DNA of 64,000 bases. Origin: Muribaculum sp. Its GTDB lineage: Bacteria; Bacteroidota; Bacteroidia; Bacteroidales; Muribaculaceae. The DNA is taken from NCBI GenBank assembly GCA_023666965.1, contig JAMPAZ010000003.1, forward strand, positions 52,192 through 116,191, in the 5' to 3' direction. The first letter of the stretch is position 1, and each line of letters begins with the position of its first letter. This document shows, one piece after another, positions 55,740 to 64,000 of the stretch. Below the pieces are notes generated by a model. The model was not told the DNA's origin and made no database searches. It saw only the letters and a program-made list of their open reading frames with translations. A program made the translations under genes and the position numbers.

Positions 55740-55913
55740 CTTCGTGACTGATGCGGGGGAAGTCACGTGTCGTGTTATAAATGAAAATCGCGTACGGTAA
55801 GTTAAATATAATTAAAAATGAATGCTGTTTTGCCGTTTGGGTTCAATATTCGGGGGGCAAGGTGCTGAGGTATAAATATTTTGATTATGTTTGCATATCA
55901 CAACGCTTGCTCT

Positions 55914-57209
55914 ATGGAACGTCTGATGCAATATGTTTGGCAACACAGATTATGGCCTGCCGGGGAGATGTCGACCTCGGAAGGAGAGCGTGTGCAGGTA
56001 ATCGATCCCGGAAAGCTCAATACGGATTCGGGACCCGACTTTTTTAACGCCAAAATACGGATTGGGCGCGAGCTGTGGGCAGGAGATGTCGAAATTCATG
56101 TCAATGCCAGCGACTGGCACCGCCACAAGCATGATGGCGATCCGGCCTACGAGTCGGTAATACTGCACGTGGTGGGACGTGATGATACTCCGATAAAGCG
56201 TGGCGACGGACGCGTAATACCCCAAGTTAAGATGCCCTGCTCGCCCGATTTTAGCCGCAGTTATGACCGTCTTGTGGGAGCCGCTGTATATCATCTGCCT
56301 TGCGCGGATGAAATCAAGGGAATGCCGACGGTTAAGCTCCGGGCCTGGTTGGACAGTTTGGCCTACGAACGACTATACAAGAAGTCGGAAAGGATTGATC
56401 ACCTTCTTCGCGACAACTCGGGCGACTGGGAGTCGGTGTGCTATGTCACAGTGGCCCGAGGCTTGGGCTTCGGACTTAACAGCGAACCGTTTGAGCGGCT
56501 TGCTCTTTCCACGCCATTAAGGATACTTCATAAACACTGTGATTCGCATCTGAGCATGGAAGCCGTGCTATTCGGGCAAGCCGGAATGCTTGACTGTGTC
56601 GATGACTCAGACGCATACGTGGGATTGCTGAAACGGGAATATGCATTTCTTGCCAATAAATTCTCGCTCAAAAAGCCCGTCTCGCTTGGCTGGAAGATGG
56701 CTCGGATGAGGCCTCCTAACTTTCCCCACCGCAGAATAGCCTTCTTGGCCGCATTGCTTTTCGGCGGATTCAGGCTAATGTCGCGCATCATGTCGGCCGC
56801 GTCGCTTGAAGATGCCCGCAAGCTGTTTGCGGTAGAACTTGCCGGGTATTGGGCATCCCATTATACTTTTGGAGGGGGATTGGACGTGCATTCTCCTGTG
56901 GCGTTGGGGCGCGCTTCTGTCGACACTCTTATAATCAATGTGGTGGCTCCACTTCTTCACGCCTACGGATGTTCGACAGGCAATCTGCAGATGTCTGACC
57001 GGGCCGTGGCGTTTCTTCAGGAACTCAGCCCGGAGCAGAATTCCATAATACGGATGTTTCGTGACAACGGCGTCGAATGTCCAGACGCTTTCACTTCGCA
57101 GGCCCTGATTCAGCTTCGCCGGGAGTATTGTGAGACCCGCAAATGTCTGTTTTGTCGCATTGGACACCAGTATTTGTCGAAAAAAAGTAAAAATAACTAT
57201 ATCAAATGA
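55914..57209 (+). CDS. DUF2851 family protein
   Basis: 431 residues from ATG 55914 (the ATG at 55887 adds nine residues but overlaps a -7-like TATGTTTG at 55886-55893). 'MERLMQYVWQHRLW', 'IDPGKLNTDSGPDFFNAKIRI' and 'WAGDVEIHVNASDW' are the DUF2851 marks, a Bacteroidota family of unknown role that looks nuclease-like around 'GDVEIH'. The C-terminus has a 'RKCLFCRIGHQ' metal-site-like end. It overlaps the GH31 gene by four bases. Confidence 0.85.
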   Translation: MERLMQYVWQHRLWPAGEMSTSEGERVQVIDPGKLNTDSGPDFFNAKIRIGRELWAGDVEIHVNASDWHRHKHDGDPAYESVILHVVGRDDTPIKRGDGRVIPQVKMPCSPDFSRSYDRLVGAAVYHLPCADEIKGMPTVKLRAWLDSLAYERLYKKSERIDHLLRDNSGDWESVCYVTVARGLGFGLNSEPFERLALSTPLRILHKHCDSHLSMEAVLFGQAGMLDCVDDSDAYVGLLKREYAFLANKFSLKKPVSLGWKMARMRPPNFPHRRIAFLAALLFGGFRLMSRIMSAASLEDARKLFAVELAGYWASHYTFGGGLDVHSPVALGRASVDTLIINVVAPLLHAYGCSTGNLQMSDRAVAFLQELSPEQNSIIRMFRDNGVECPDAFTSQALIQLRREYCETRKCLFCRIGHQYLSKKSKNNYIK

Positions 57210-59866
57210 GATGTCTTAAAATTTTTCTGGCGGTCATGTTGACGTTATATGCCGCCAACAATGTGTCGGCCTCGCAAGATTATTCCGATGAATCTAACCC
57301 GATAGCTAATGCCGAGGCAGTTGTGACATGTGGAAATGCCCGCTTCACCGTGCTCACCCCTCGGATGGTGCGCATGGAATGGAGTCCTTCGGGCGTGTGG
57401 GAGGACGCTAAAAGTCTGACATTTATAAATCGCAATCTCGATGTGCCCAAGTTCAAAAAAACGGTGTCGGACAAGGGCGCTGTAATCACCACTGAAGGCC
57501 TGACATTGACGTATAAAAATGACGGCAAACCTTTTGATGCTTCTAACCTTAAAATCGCGTTTAAGTTAAACGGCAAGAAGATCGTCTGGCAGCCTGGCGT
57601 CACCGACTCGTTGAACCTTATGGGGACTACCCGCACTCTGGATGGAGCTGACGGCTACAAGCTGGGAAGAGGTGCGATGGAACCCGGTCTGCTGTCGCGG
57701 TCAGGATGGGCCCTAATTGACGATAGCGGCACACCGCTCTTTACCTCTACCGACTCACACTGGGGCGAATGGGTGAAGGAACGTTCGTCGGAAGATAATT
57801 TAGACTGGTATTTTTTTGCATACGGTCATGATTACAAGACAGCTCTTCAAGACTATCAGAAGGTGGCAGGGCGCGCCACGCTCCCGCCTAAGTATACATT
57901 CGGTTACTGGTGGAGCCGTTATTGGCAATACAGCGACGATGAACTGCAGGACATTGTAGCGAAACTCCGTTCCTACGACATTCCGATCGATGTGCTTATT
58001 GTGGATATGGATTGGCATGACACGTTCGGAATGAAGAAAAATAATCCCGCTAAAGATGAATACGGACAGCGTATAGGGTGGACCGGATATTCCTGGCAGA
58101 AACAGCTATTCCCGAATCCAGAGAACTTTTTGGAATGGACTAACCGGGAGAACCTCATAACGGCTCTGAATCTGCATCCGGCATCCGGCATACAGCCTTA
58201 CGAAGATGTTTATCCGGCATTTATTGAAGATTATGGCTGGACTGAAAAGGGGAAGGGCGTGCCTTTCAAGATTGACGAAGAAAAATGGGCCGACTCTTAT
58301 TTCAACACCGTGCTTGCCCCAATGGAGGAAATGGGGGTTGATTTTTGGTGGCTTGATTGGCAACAATGGCTTGAATCGAAGTACACCAAGAATCTGAGCA
58401 ACACGTTTTGGCTGAACCACACGTTTTATAATCACGCCAAGGAACGTGCCTCTTCCGGAGAGAATGAATCGACAAAACGCCCGTTCATTTACCACCGGTG
58501 GGGCGGACTTGGCTCCCACAGGTATCCTCTCGGATTTTCTGGCGACACTTACACCACATGGGCCTCATTGGCTTTCCTCCCATGGTTTACAGCCACGGCA
58601 TCGAATGTCAACTATGGATACTGGGGGCATGACATTGGCGGTCATCTTTTTCATAAGGAGACAAAGTCTACAGATCCTGAGCTATATCTGCGGTGGCTGC
58701 AATACGGTGTCTTTACCCCTATTTTCAAGACTCACTCTACCAAGGATAATCGTATCGTGCGTTATCCGTGGGCGTTTCCTGATCATCAATTCATGATGCG
58801 CGATGCCATGAAACTGCGTTACGAACTCGTACCGTACATATACAATGCCGCACGTGTCAATTATGACACCGGAGTGGCTATGTGCCGTCCGATGTATTAC
58901 GAGTATCCAGAAATCGAGAAAGCCTATGATGTGCCCGAACAGTTTTTCTTCGGTGACGACATTATTGCTACCGTAGTGGCTAAGCCTGTTGACGAGACGA
59001 CCGGTTTGGCCGAACGCTCAATTTGGCTCCCCGACGGGGATTGGTACGAGTATTCGACGGGCACTCTATACAAGGGAGACAGGGAGTATGATTTGAACTT
59101 CACGCTTGCTGAAAACCCGTTTTTTGTGAAAGCCGGGGCAATTATACCGATGAATCCGGCCGCGGTTAAGAACCTACAACTGCCGTGCGACACACTCGTA
59201 ATGACATTCATTCCCGGCGACGACGGCTCTTTGAATTACTATGAAGATGACGGATGGACGGATGACTACAAGACTCGGTTCGCCGTGACGGAAGTGAGTC
59301 GCAGATATGGCGAGGATGCGCAGAATGTTAAGATAGCAGCGCGTCAAGGCGATTACCGCGACGCTCCCTCTGAGAGAGCCTACGAACTTAGATTCCCGGC
59401 TACATTGCCTCCGGCAAGAGTGACGGTTAACGGCAAGGAGTATCCCTATGCGCGGTTTGCCGTGCCGGGCACGTGGGGATACGACGGAATTTCACTGCAG
59501 CCTGTTGTATACACGGAGAAGCTGCCGGTGAATGCCGATGTAGATGTGGTCCTGTCATTTGATGGCGGAAATGGAGTAGAGGACCGTTTATACGGCAAGA
59601 AGGGTCTATTCAATAGATGCCGGGTGTTGACTCCGGAATTTAAAGAGGAGCAATGCAATAACGGCGAAAGCCTCATTATGCTCCCCGAAGGGTATCTGAA
59701 AGTTTCGCAGTGTGCCAACATGATTCTTGAAGATCCAATGAACATCTTAAGGTATCTTGACGATTTTGACGAATCGTATTCTGCGCTTCCTGATGTAATT
59801 GACTCCCATGAATACTCTAAAGAATTGTTCAAGAACCGTATGCGTAAACAGTTATTTGCAAAGTGA
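57206..59866 (+). CDS. Glycoside hydrolase family 31 (alpha-glucosidase-like)
   Basis: 886 residues. Signal peptide (1-22). N-terminal beta-sandwich (about 30-220), TIM barrel (about 225-560) and C-terminal beta domains with DUF5110-like part. Nucleophile is Asp384 in 'DFWWLDWQQW' and acid/base Asp447 in 'GFSGDTYTTW'; 'GYWGHDIGGH' is another GH31 mark. It should cut alpha-linked glucose or a related sugar in the periplasm. ATGA overlap with the DUF2851 gene suggests coupled translation. No Sus-type transport genes adjoin it. Confidence 0.92.
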   Translation: MRCLKIFLAVMLTLYAANNVSASQDYSDESNPIANAEAVVTCGNARFTVLTPRMVRMEWSPSGVWEDAKSLTFINRNLDVPKFKKTVSDKGAVITTEGLTLTYKNDGKPFDASNLKIAFKLNGKKIVWQPGVTDSLNLMGTTRTLDGADGYKLGRGAMEPGLLSRSGWALIDDSGTPLFTSTDSHWGEWVKERSSEDNLDWYFFAYGHDYKTALQDYQKVAGRATLPPKYTFGYWWSRYWQYSDDELQDIVAKLRSYDIPIDVLIVDMDWHDTFGMKKNNPAKDEYGQRIGWTGYSWQKQLFPNPENFLEWTNRENLITALNLHPASGIQPYEDVYPAFIEDYGWTEKGKGVPFKIDEEKWADSYFNTVLAPMEEMGVDFWWLDWQQWLESKYTKNLSNTFWLNHTFYNHAKERASSGENESTKRPFIYHRWGGLGSHRYPLGFSGDTYTTWASLAFLPWFTATASNVNYGYWGHDIGGHLFHKETKSTDPELYLRWLQYGVFTPIFKTHSTKDNRIVRYPWAFPDHQFMMRDAMKLRYELVPYIYNAARVNYDTGVAMCRPMYYEYPEIEKAYDVPEQFFFGDDIIATVVAKPVDETTGLAERSIWLPDGDWYEYSTGTLYKGDREYDLNFTLAENPFFVKAGAIIPMNPAAVKNLQLPCDTLVMTFIPGDDGSLNYYEDDGWTDDYKTRFAVTEVSRRYGEDAQNVKIAARQGDYRDAPSERAYELRFPATLPPARVTVNGKEYPYARFAVPGTWGYDGISLQPVVYTEKLPVNADVDVVLSFDGGNGVEDRLYGKKGLFNRCRVLTPEFKEEQCNNGESLIMLPEGYLKVSQCANMILEDPMNILRYLDDFDESYSALPDVIDSHEYSKELFKNRMRKQLFAK

Positions 59867-59870
59867 AGGT

Positions 59871-59921
59871 GTGTCAGAATGGATTTATCGCATCTGAAAG
59901 GAGCAATTGCTATTTTGACAT
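59871..59921 (+). repeat. Short palindromic relative of the inverted-end repeat
   Basis: GTGTCAGAAT...CGCATCTGAAAGG then GCAATTGCTATTTTGACAT: the two ends of the 250 bp repeat put together without its middle. It starts four bases after the GH31 stop, like copy A after the kinase stop, and may also act as a terminator. Confidence 0.5.
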
Positions 59922-59972
59922 AACCTCTTCTCTAATTTCTGAAAACCTTTATGCTAAATCAGAAAAAAGTAG

Positions 59973-59980
59973 TATATTTG
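59973..59980 (+). promoter_or_regulatory. Candidate -7 box of namZ
   Basis: TATATTTG; nine bases before the first ATG (59990). No clear TTG at -33. Confidence 0.5.
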
Positions 59981-59989
59981 TAAAATATT

Positions 59990-61171
59990 ATGATGGACAA
60001 ACGAAATAATGTGAATATGACGATTGTGCGGATATTGCTTTTGAGCTTGCTTATGGCGCCTTTGGGCTTGTATGCCCTTACTGTCGGGGCCGCGAGGACG
60101 GAAATGTACCGTCCTCTGCTCGAAGGCAAGCGCACTGCGTTGCTGTCTAACCATACCGGCATGGTCGGCGACAAGCATACCCTTGACATAATGCTCGAGA
60201 ACGGAATTAAAGTCACCCACATATTGTCGCCCGAGCATGGATTTCGAGGAGCTGCAGATGCCGGACAGCATGTCCGCGGTTCGATAGATCCTGTAAGCGG
60301 ACTGCCGATAGTGTCGCTATACGGAGGCGAGGGTCTTTCCGACGAGCTCTTGTCGAAGATAGATGCTGTGGCCGTCGACATGCAGGATGTCGGCACCCGA
60401 TTCTATACCTATCACATAACGATGTTGAAAGTAATGGAGGCCGCCGCTTCCAGAGGCATCCCGGTCATTGTATTTGACCGGCCTAATCCTTTGGGAATGG
60501 CGGTAGACGGTCCGATGCTGGACATGTCATTGAAGTCGGGCGTAGGCCGCATACCGGTGCCGGTACTCCATGGGTTGACGATGGGTGAGATAGCCTTGAT
60601 GGCTAATGGCGAGGGTTGGCTTCGCGACGGTCTTAAGGTCGTCCTGACGGTTATACCCGTTGAGGGGTACACCCATTCGACGCTGTATAAATTGCCCGTT
60701 GCTCCTTCTCCGAATTTGAAGACAATGAGTGCGGTCTATCTTTATCCATCGCTTTGTTATTTCGAGGGGACTGTGGCGAGCGTAGGCCGCGGCACGGACT
60801 ACCCCTTCCAAACTTATGGACATCCGGCTTTGAAGGCACGGGGATTCACGTTCACGCCGCGCAGTATGCCCGGAGCAAAGAATCCGCCGTTGCTGGGGAA
60901 ATTGTGTCAAGGCGTTGACCTGAGAAGTGTGCCTGACAGCGTCGCGGTGGCTAAAGGCGTTGACTTAAGCTATATTATCGATGCGTATAATTCAATGACA
61001 GTGCGTAAAGACAGGTTCTTTACCTCGTTTTTTGACAAGCTCATCGGGAATCGAGACGTGCGCAAGATGATCGAACGAGGCATGACGGCCGAAGAAATCC
61101 GCCTGACATGGCAGAATGATCTTGATGCTTATAGAACTCTGCGGTTAAAATATTTAATTTATCCTGAATAA
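59990..61171 (+). CDS. namZ: Exo-beta-N-acetylmuramidase, NamZ/DUF1343 (GH171)
   Basis: 393 residues (a second ATG at 59993 is equally possible). Signal peptide ends 'LYALTVGAAR'-side. 'LLSNHTGMVGDKHT', 'ILSPEHGFRGAADAG', 'VDMQDVGTRFYTYH' and 'VFDRPNPLG' are the conserved DUF1343 blocks; the Glu in 'SPEHG' is in the proposed active site. The family releases N-acetylmuramic acid from the non-reducing ends of peptidoglycan fragments. Its stop overlaps the symporter start by one base. Confidence 0.88.
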   Translation: MMDKRNNVNMTIVRILLLSLLMAPLGLYALTVGAARTEMYRPLLEGKRTALLSNHTGMVGDKHTLDIMLENGIKVTHILSPEHGFRGAADAGQHVRGSIDPVSGLPIVSLYGGEGLSDELLSKIDAVAVDMQDVGTRFYTYHITMLKVMEAAASRGIPVIVFDRPNPLGMAVDGPMLDMSLKSGVGRIPVPVLHGLTMGEIALMANGEGWLRDGLKVVLTVIPVEGYTHSTLYKLPVAPSPNLKTMSAVYLYPSLCYFEGTVASVGRGTDYPFQTYGHPALKARGFTFTPRSMPGAKNPPLLGKLCQGVDLRSVPDSVAVAKGVDLSYIIDAYNSMTVRKDRFFTSFFDKLIGNRDVRKMIERGMTAEEIRLTWQNDLDAYRTLRLKYLIYPE

Positions 61172-62658
61172 TGACTCTGACCATAGTAATAATCACAATT
61201 ATCGGATATTTTGCAGTGCTGTTCGGCATCAGCCATTTGTCGGCGCGTAAGTCGGACAATGCGACGTTTTTCACCGGCAACCGCAGAATGCCGTGGCCTG
61301 TTGTGGCCTTTGCCACTTTGGGTGCCGCGCTGTCGGGTGTTACTTTCATCAGCGTGCCGGGAATGGTGGCTGAGAAGGGCTACAGCTATCTGCAGATGGG
61401 GTTGGGCTTCATAGTCGGCTACGCGCTCATCGCGTTTGTATTGGTGCCATTGTTTTATAAGCGCAATCTTATCTCCATCTATGGCTATCTCGGCGACCGC
61501 TTCGGGGCGAGGACATACCGCACGGGTGCCTGGTTCTTTTTTGCATCAAAGATGCTTGGCGCCTCGGTTCGATTCTTTGTGGTGTGCATTGTGCTCCAGA
61601 CGCTTGTGTTCGACCCGTTGGGTATACCGTTCAGCCTGAACGTGGCGGTGACTGTCGGCATTATATGGCTTTATACGTTCCGAGGGGGCGTAAAGTCGGT
61701 GATTTGGACCGATTTGTTGAAGAGTTTTTGCCTTGTCACATCGGTGGTGCTGTGTATCTACTTTATCGCGCGGAATTTGAATTTTTCGGCGGCAGACTTA
61801 GTGCGTGGCATCTCAGAGCATGATTCGTCGAGGATATTCTATTTCGACGACCCGACGAAGGGCATATATTTCTGGAAGCAGTTTGTGGCCGGCATATTTA
61901 TGGTTATAGCCATGACTGGCCTTGATCAGGACATGATGCAGCGTAATCTTGCCTGTCGCGATTCGCGTGAATGCGGTAAAAACATGATTACGAGCGGCAT
62001 CTTGCAATTTTTCTTGATTGGGATGTTCTTGCTGCTCGGCACGCTGTTGGTGATTTACATTGACAGCACCCCGGAGTTGACGATGCCTGATAAGTCCGAC
62101 GACATCTTCGGCATTGTGGCCACCCACAGTTCGTTGCCCGCCGCGGTAGGCATACTGTTCGTGCTTGGTCTTGTGGCCGCCGCTTATTCGGCTGCCGGTT
62201 CGGCATTGGTGTCGCTCACCACCTCGTTTACGGTCGACATTCTGGATGCGGCCAAGATGGAGGATGCACGGCTGGCGAAGTTGCGTGAAGCGGTGCATTT
62301 GGCTATGGCCGCCACGATGGGCATCATCATAGTCGTGTTCTTTATGGTCAATGAAGAAGATGCCATAAGCGCTGTGTATACTTTGGCTTCATATACCTAC
62401 GGGCCTTTGTTGGGCTTGTTTGTATTCGGAATGTTCTGCCGCCGTCAAGTCAATGACAGACTTGTTCCTGCGGTGTGTCTGCTCGCCCCCGTACTATGCT
62501 GGGGGGCGAAATATTATCTGAAATCGGCATGGGATTATGAATTGAGTTTTGAACTCTTGCTCCTCAACGCGGCCCTCACTGTCGGGGGACTCGTTCTACT
62601 GTCGCTTCTTCGTTCCGGCCGTCCGGAAGAAGTCGAGGCCGAACCTTCACAAGGTTGA
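61171..62658 (+). CDS. Sodium:solute symporter (SSS family)
   Basis: 495 residues with about 13 membrane helices; 'FATLGAALSGVTFISVPGM' near residue 50 and 'AAYSAAGSALVSLTTSF' (about 345) are the SSS marks that hold the Na2 site. Overlap with namZ suggests that it takes up the sugar released by NamZ; a symporter next to MurNAc genes is known in Tannerella as I recall. Substrate remains inference. Confidence 0.87.
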   Translation: MTLTIVIITIIGYFAVLFGISHLSARKSDNATFFTGNRRMPWPVVAFATLGAALSGVTFISVPGMVAEKGYSYLQMGLGFIVGYALIAFVLVPLFYKRNLISIYGYLGDRFGARTYRTGAWFFFASKMLGASVRFFVVCIVLQTLVFDPLGIPFSLNVAVTVGIIWLYTFRGGVKSVIWTDLLKSFCLVTSVVLCIYFIARNLNFSAADLVRGISEHDSSRIFYFDDPTKGIYFWKQFVAGIFMVIAMTGLDQDMMQRNLACRDSRECGKNMITSGILQFFLIGMFLLLGTLLVIYIDSTPELTMPDKSDDIFGIVATHSSLPAAVGILFVLGLVAAAYSAAGSALVSLTTSFTVDILDAAKMEDARLAKLREAVHLAMAATMGIIIVVFFMVNEEDAISAVYTLASYTYGPLLGLFVFGMFCRRQVNDRLVPAVCLLAPVLCWGAKYYLKSAWDYELSFELLLLNAALTVGGLVLLSLLRSGRPEEVEAEPSQG

Positions 62659-62699
62659 TTTGTACCAATTATTTCCTTACTCCCCCACAAATTATAATC

Positions 62700-63614
62700 A
62701 TGGCAAAAGACCTTTTCAGCCGATATATTTGGCTAATCGATACCATAAAACGTTATGGCGCGCTGACTCGCGAAGAGATCGGCAAGTTGTGGTTGCGCTC
62801 GCCTTATTCCAACGGCGAGCCGCTTCCCAGACGCACTTTCTATGCCTATCGGACGGCTATTGAAGAGCTGTTCAAGGTGAACATCGAGTGCAATCCCTCG
62901 ACGTTTGAATACTATATCGTGCAGAACAACGAGCACTACGAGAGCGTGATGAACTGGTTGCTTAACTCGGCTTCGATAGGCAATCTGCTGAACGATGCCG
63001 GCGACATCGCCGACATGATATTTTTAGAAAATGTTCCGTCGGCGCGCGAGCATCTGTCGACTGTCGTCGACTCGCTCAAGAGTCATCGACCGGTAAAGTT
63101 TTCCTATCATCCTTATACACGCATCAACCCTACGGCGGATATCGTCGTTGAGCCGTATTTCTTGAAGATTTTCAAGCAACGCTGGTATCTGACCGGCAGA
63201 AATGTCAAGGAGGATACCCTGAAGACGTATGCCCTCGACCGCATGAGTGAGGTCACCCTGCTTCCTACGCAGTATTCGATACCTGAGGATTTTGATGCCG
63301 AGGCATATTTCCGCGACAGCTACGGCATTATCTTTGACGAAGGCGAGGTGAAAAACGTTGCGATAAAGACCGATGCTCGGCAGGCGAAATATTTCCGCTC
63401 CGTGCCGCTGCATCATTCTCAGCACGAGACGCTACACGACTCATACTCGATATTCTACTTTCGGCTGAAGATAACGCCTGACTTCGTTCAAGAACTGCTC
63501 TCCTACGGACCGAAGCTCGTAGTGATGTCTCCTCCCGAGCTCCGCGCTATGATGATAACCTCACTGCGCGACTCGCTCAGCAACTACGACCAGGCTTTCC
63601 CCGCCCTCAGCTAA
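62700..63614 (+). CDS. WYL-domain transcriptional regulator
   Basis: 304 residues from ATG 62700. N-terminal winged-helix-like part (about 1-90, 'GALTREEIGKLWLRS'), then WYL domain at about 130-205 ('VKFSYHPYTRINPTADIVVEPYFLKIFKQRWYLTGRN' region) and a C-terminal WCX part. WYL proteins sense nucleic-acid or nucleotide ligands and repress or activate neighbouring genes. It follows the symporter by 41 bases, so it may regulate namZ and the symporter, or simply follow them. Confidence 0.85.
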   Translation: MAKDLFSRYIWLIDTIKRYGALTREEIGKLWLRSPYSNGEPLPRRTFYAYRTAIEELFKVNIECNPSTFEYYIVQNNEHYESVMNWLLNSASIGNLLNDAGDIADMIFLENVPSAREHLSTVVDSLKSHRPVKFSYHPYTRINPTADIVVEPYFLKIFKQRWYLTGRNVKEDTLKTYALDRMSEVTLLPTQYSIPEDFDAEAYFRDSYGIIFDEGEVKNVAIKTDARQAKYFRSVPLHHSQHETLHDSYSIFYFRLKITPDFVQELLSYGPKLVVMSPPELRAMMITSLRDSLSNYDQAFPALS

Positions 63615-63777
63615 CCCCCATATATCTGTTGGACATTTCACCATCAAAGCTAAATACGACAATATCTCACTGCGCTATTTTGACGCACCATCATAAGAAT
63701 GTTTAATTTTTTGTGGATATTTGATTTTGGTTTAAATTCGCAATTGTGAGTGTAAAAGTCTTGATTTAGTAGCCATT

Positions 63778-63906
63778 ATGAAAACTTTTCTATTTATAAT
63801 TTCGGGTTTGATGATGACTTTATGTGCGGGATGTGTCGTGCTCAAGATTTTGGGGCAGGTTTGGAATCTTCTCACTATATATAGTTTTCGATGGGGTCGG
63901 GGATAA
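63778..63906 (+). CDS. 42-residue lipoprotein-like peptide
   Basis: Starts ATG 63778, stops TAA 63904-63906. Hydrophobic signal with lipobox LCAG-C19, then 'VVLKILGQVWNLL', a second hydrophobic helix, and the basic end 'RWGRG'. An inverted repeat that can act as a terminator begins five bases after the stop, which supports a real transcription unit. No family recognised. A leader of 163 bases separates it from the WYL gene; in it, only a GCTATTTTGAC end-like motif (63674-63684) was noticed. Confidence 0.5.
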   Translation: MKTFLFIISGLMMTLCAGCVVLKILGQVWNLLTIYSFRWGRG

Positions 63907-63911
63907 AACGA

Positions 63912-63943
63912 AGTAAGGAGATGCCTCCCGGCGTCTCCTTACT
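63912..63943 (+). terminator. Hairpin after the 42-residue peptide gene
   Basis: AGTAAGGAGA and TCTCCTTACT form a perfect 10 bp stem with further GC pairing (GCC with GGC) near the loop. No T-run follows, so it is either a weak terminator or a processing/stability hairpin. Confidence 0.6.
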
Positions 63944-63978
63944 CGAATAATAAACCAATCATTATCACATTTCTTGCA

Positions 63979-64000
63979 ATGGAAAAAGTAATTTTGCTAT
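63979..64000 (+). CDS. Possible start of a gene cut by the right edge
   Basis: ATG at 63979 followed by five open codons (MEKVILL) to the window end. Too short to identify; it could be chance. Confidence 0.25.

Noticed and set aside
63674-63684. GCTATTTTGAC as another copy of the inverted-end repeat
   Set aside because: Eleven bases only and no second end within the next few hundred bases; kept only as a side note.
1-64000. CRISPR arrays, tRNA and rRNA genes
   Set aside because: No regularly spaced repeats and no recognisable tRNA or rRNA sequence were found on reading both strands; a covariance-model search could still reveal a small RNA.

Overview
The window looks like a chromosome segment of a gut member of the Bacteroidales, most likely Muribaculaceae-like. 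The grounds are repeated promoters of the Bacteroidota form (TTG, 18-20 bases, TAnnTTTG), a TonB-dependent receptor next to a surface lipoprotein, many short lipoproteins, and Bacteroidota families such as DUF3244, DUF4834, DUF2851, DUF4369 and DUF7477-like repeats. No database search was possible, so the taxon is an inference. No rRNA, tRNA or CRISPR array was seen.

Layout. 1-7841: an efflux locus with three FtsX/MacB-type permeases (the first cut by the window edge), a TolC-type channel, an NtrC-type sigma-54 response regulator and its histidine kinase. 7852-8105 and 17323-17574: two copies of a ~250 bp repeat with inverted ends. 8224-12076: a small beta-barrel protein, then a leftward operon for phosphatidylethanolamine synthesis (psd, pssA) followed by DUF4834, DUF2461 and aquaporin genes. 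12404-17206: a TonB-dependent receptor broken by one in-frame TAG, with its partner lipoprotein. 17686-18717: a porin. 18770-23970: an AT-rich leftward block of lipoproteins, a beta-barrel, a DUF3244 protein and a TPR membrane regulator.

24159-39180: mixed housekeeping and envelope genes: FemAB-like acetyltransferase, beta-helix lipoprotein, two GT4 glycosyltransferases, a radical SAM enzyme, YifB/ComM ATPase, a DUF4369 lipoprotein divergent from an outer-membrane phospholipase A, then dtd, mazG-like, deoC, GYF_2 and DUF2752 in one leftward run, and a uridine-kinase-like enzyme. 39384-45252: cvpA-like gene, the sufBCDS iron-sulfur operon and a DUF3861-like gene. 45375-48233: pyrH-frr and a DUF1846 gene.

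48275-51473 is the most unusual part: a short orphan RHS protein with an AT-rich variable C-terminus, followed on the same strand by three small lipoprotein genes, one with a stop codon inside and one with a probable frameshift. This resembles a polymorphic toxin tip with periplasmic immunity lipoproteins. 51564-55702: an RsmF-like methyltransferase, a 350 bp non-coding element with ~29 bp inverted ends and a TTA duplication, a secreted DUF7477-repeat and zinc-ribbon protein, and rlmN. 55914-64000: DUF2851, a GH31 glucosidase, then namZ (exo-muramidase), a sodium:solute symporter and a WYL regulator that may form a MurNAc-recovery unit, and a 42-residue lipoprotein.
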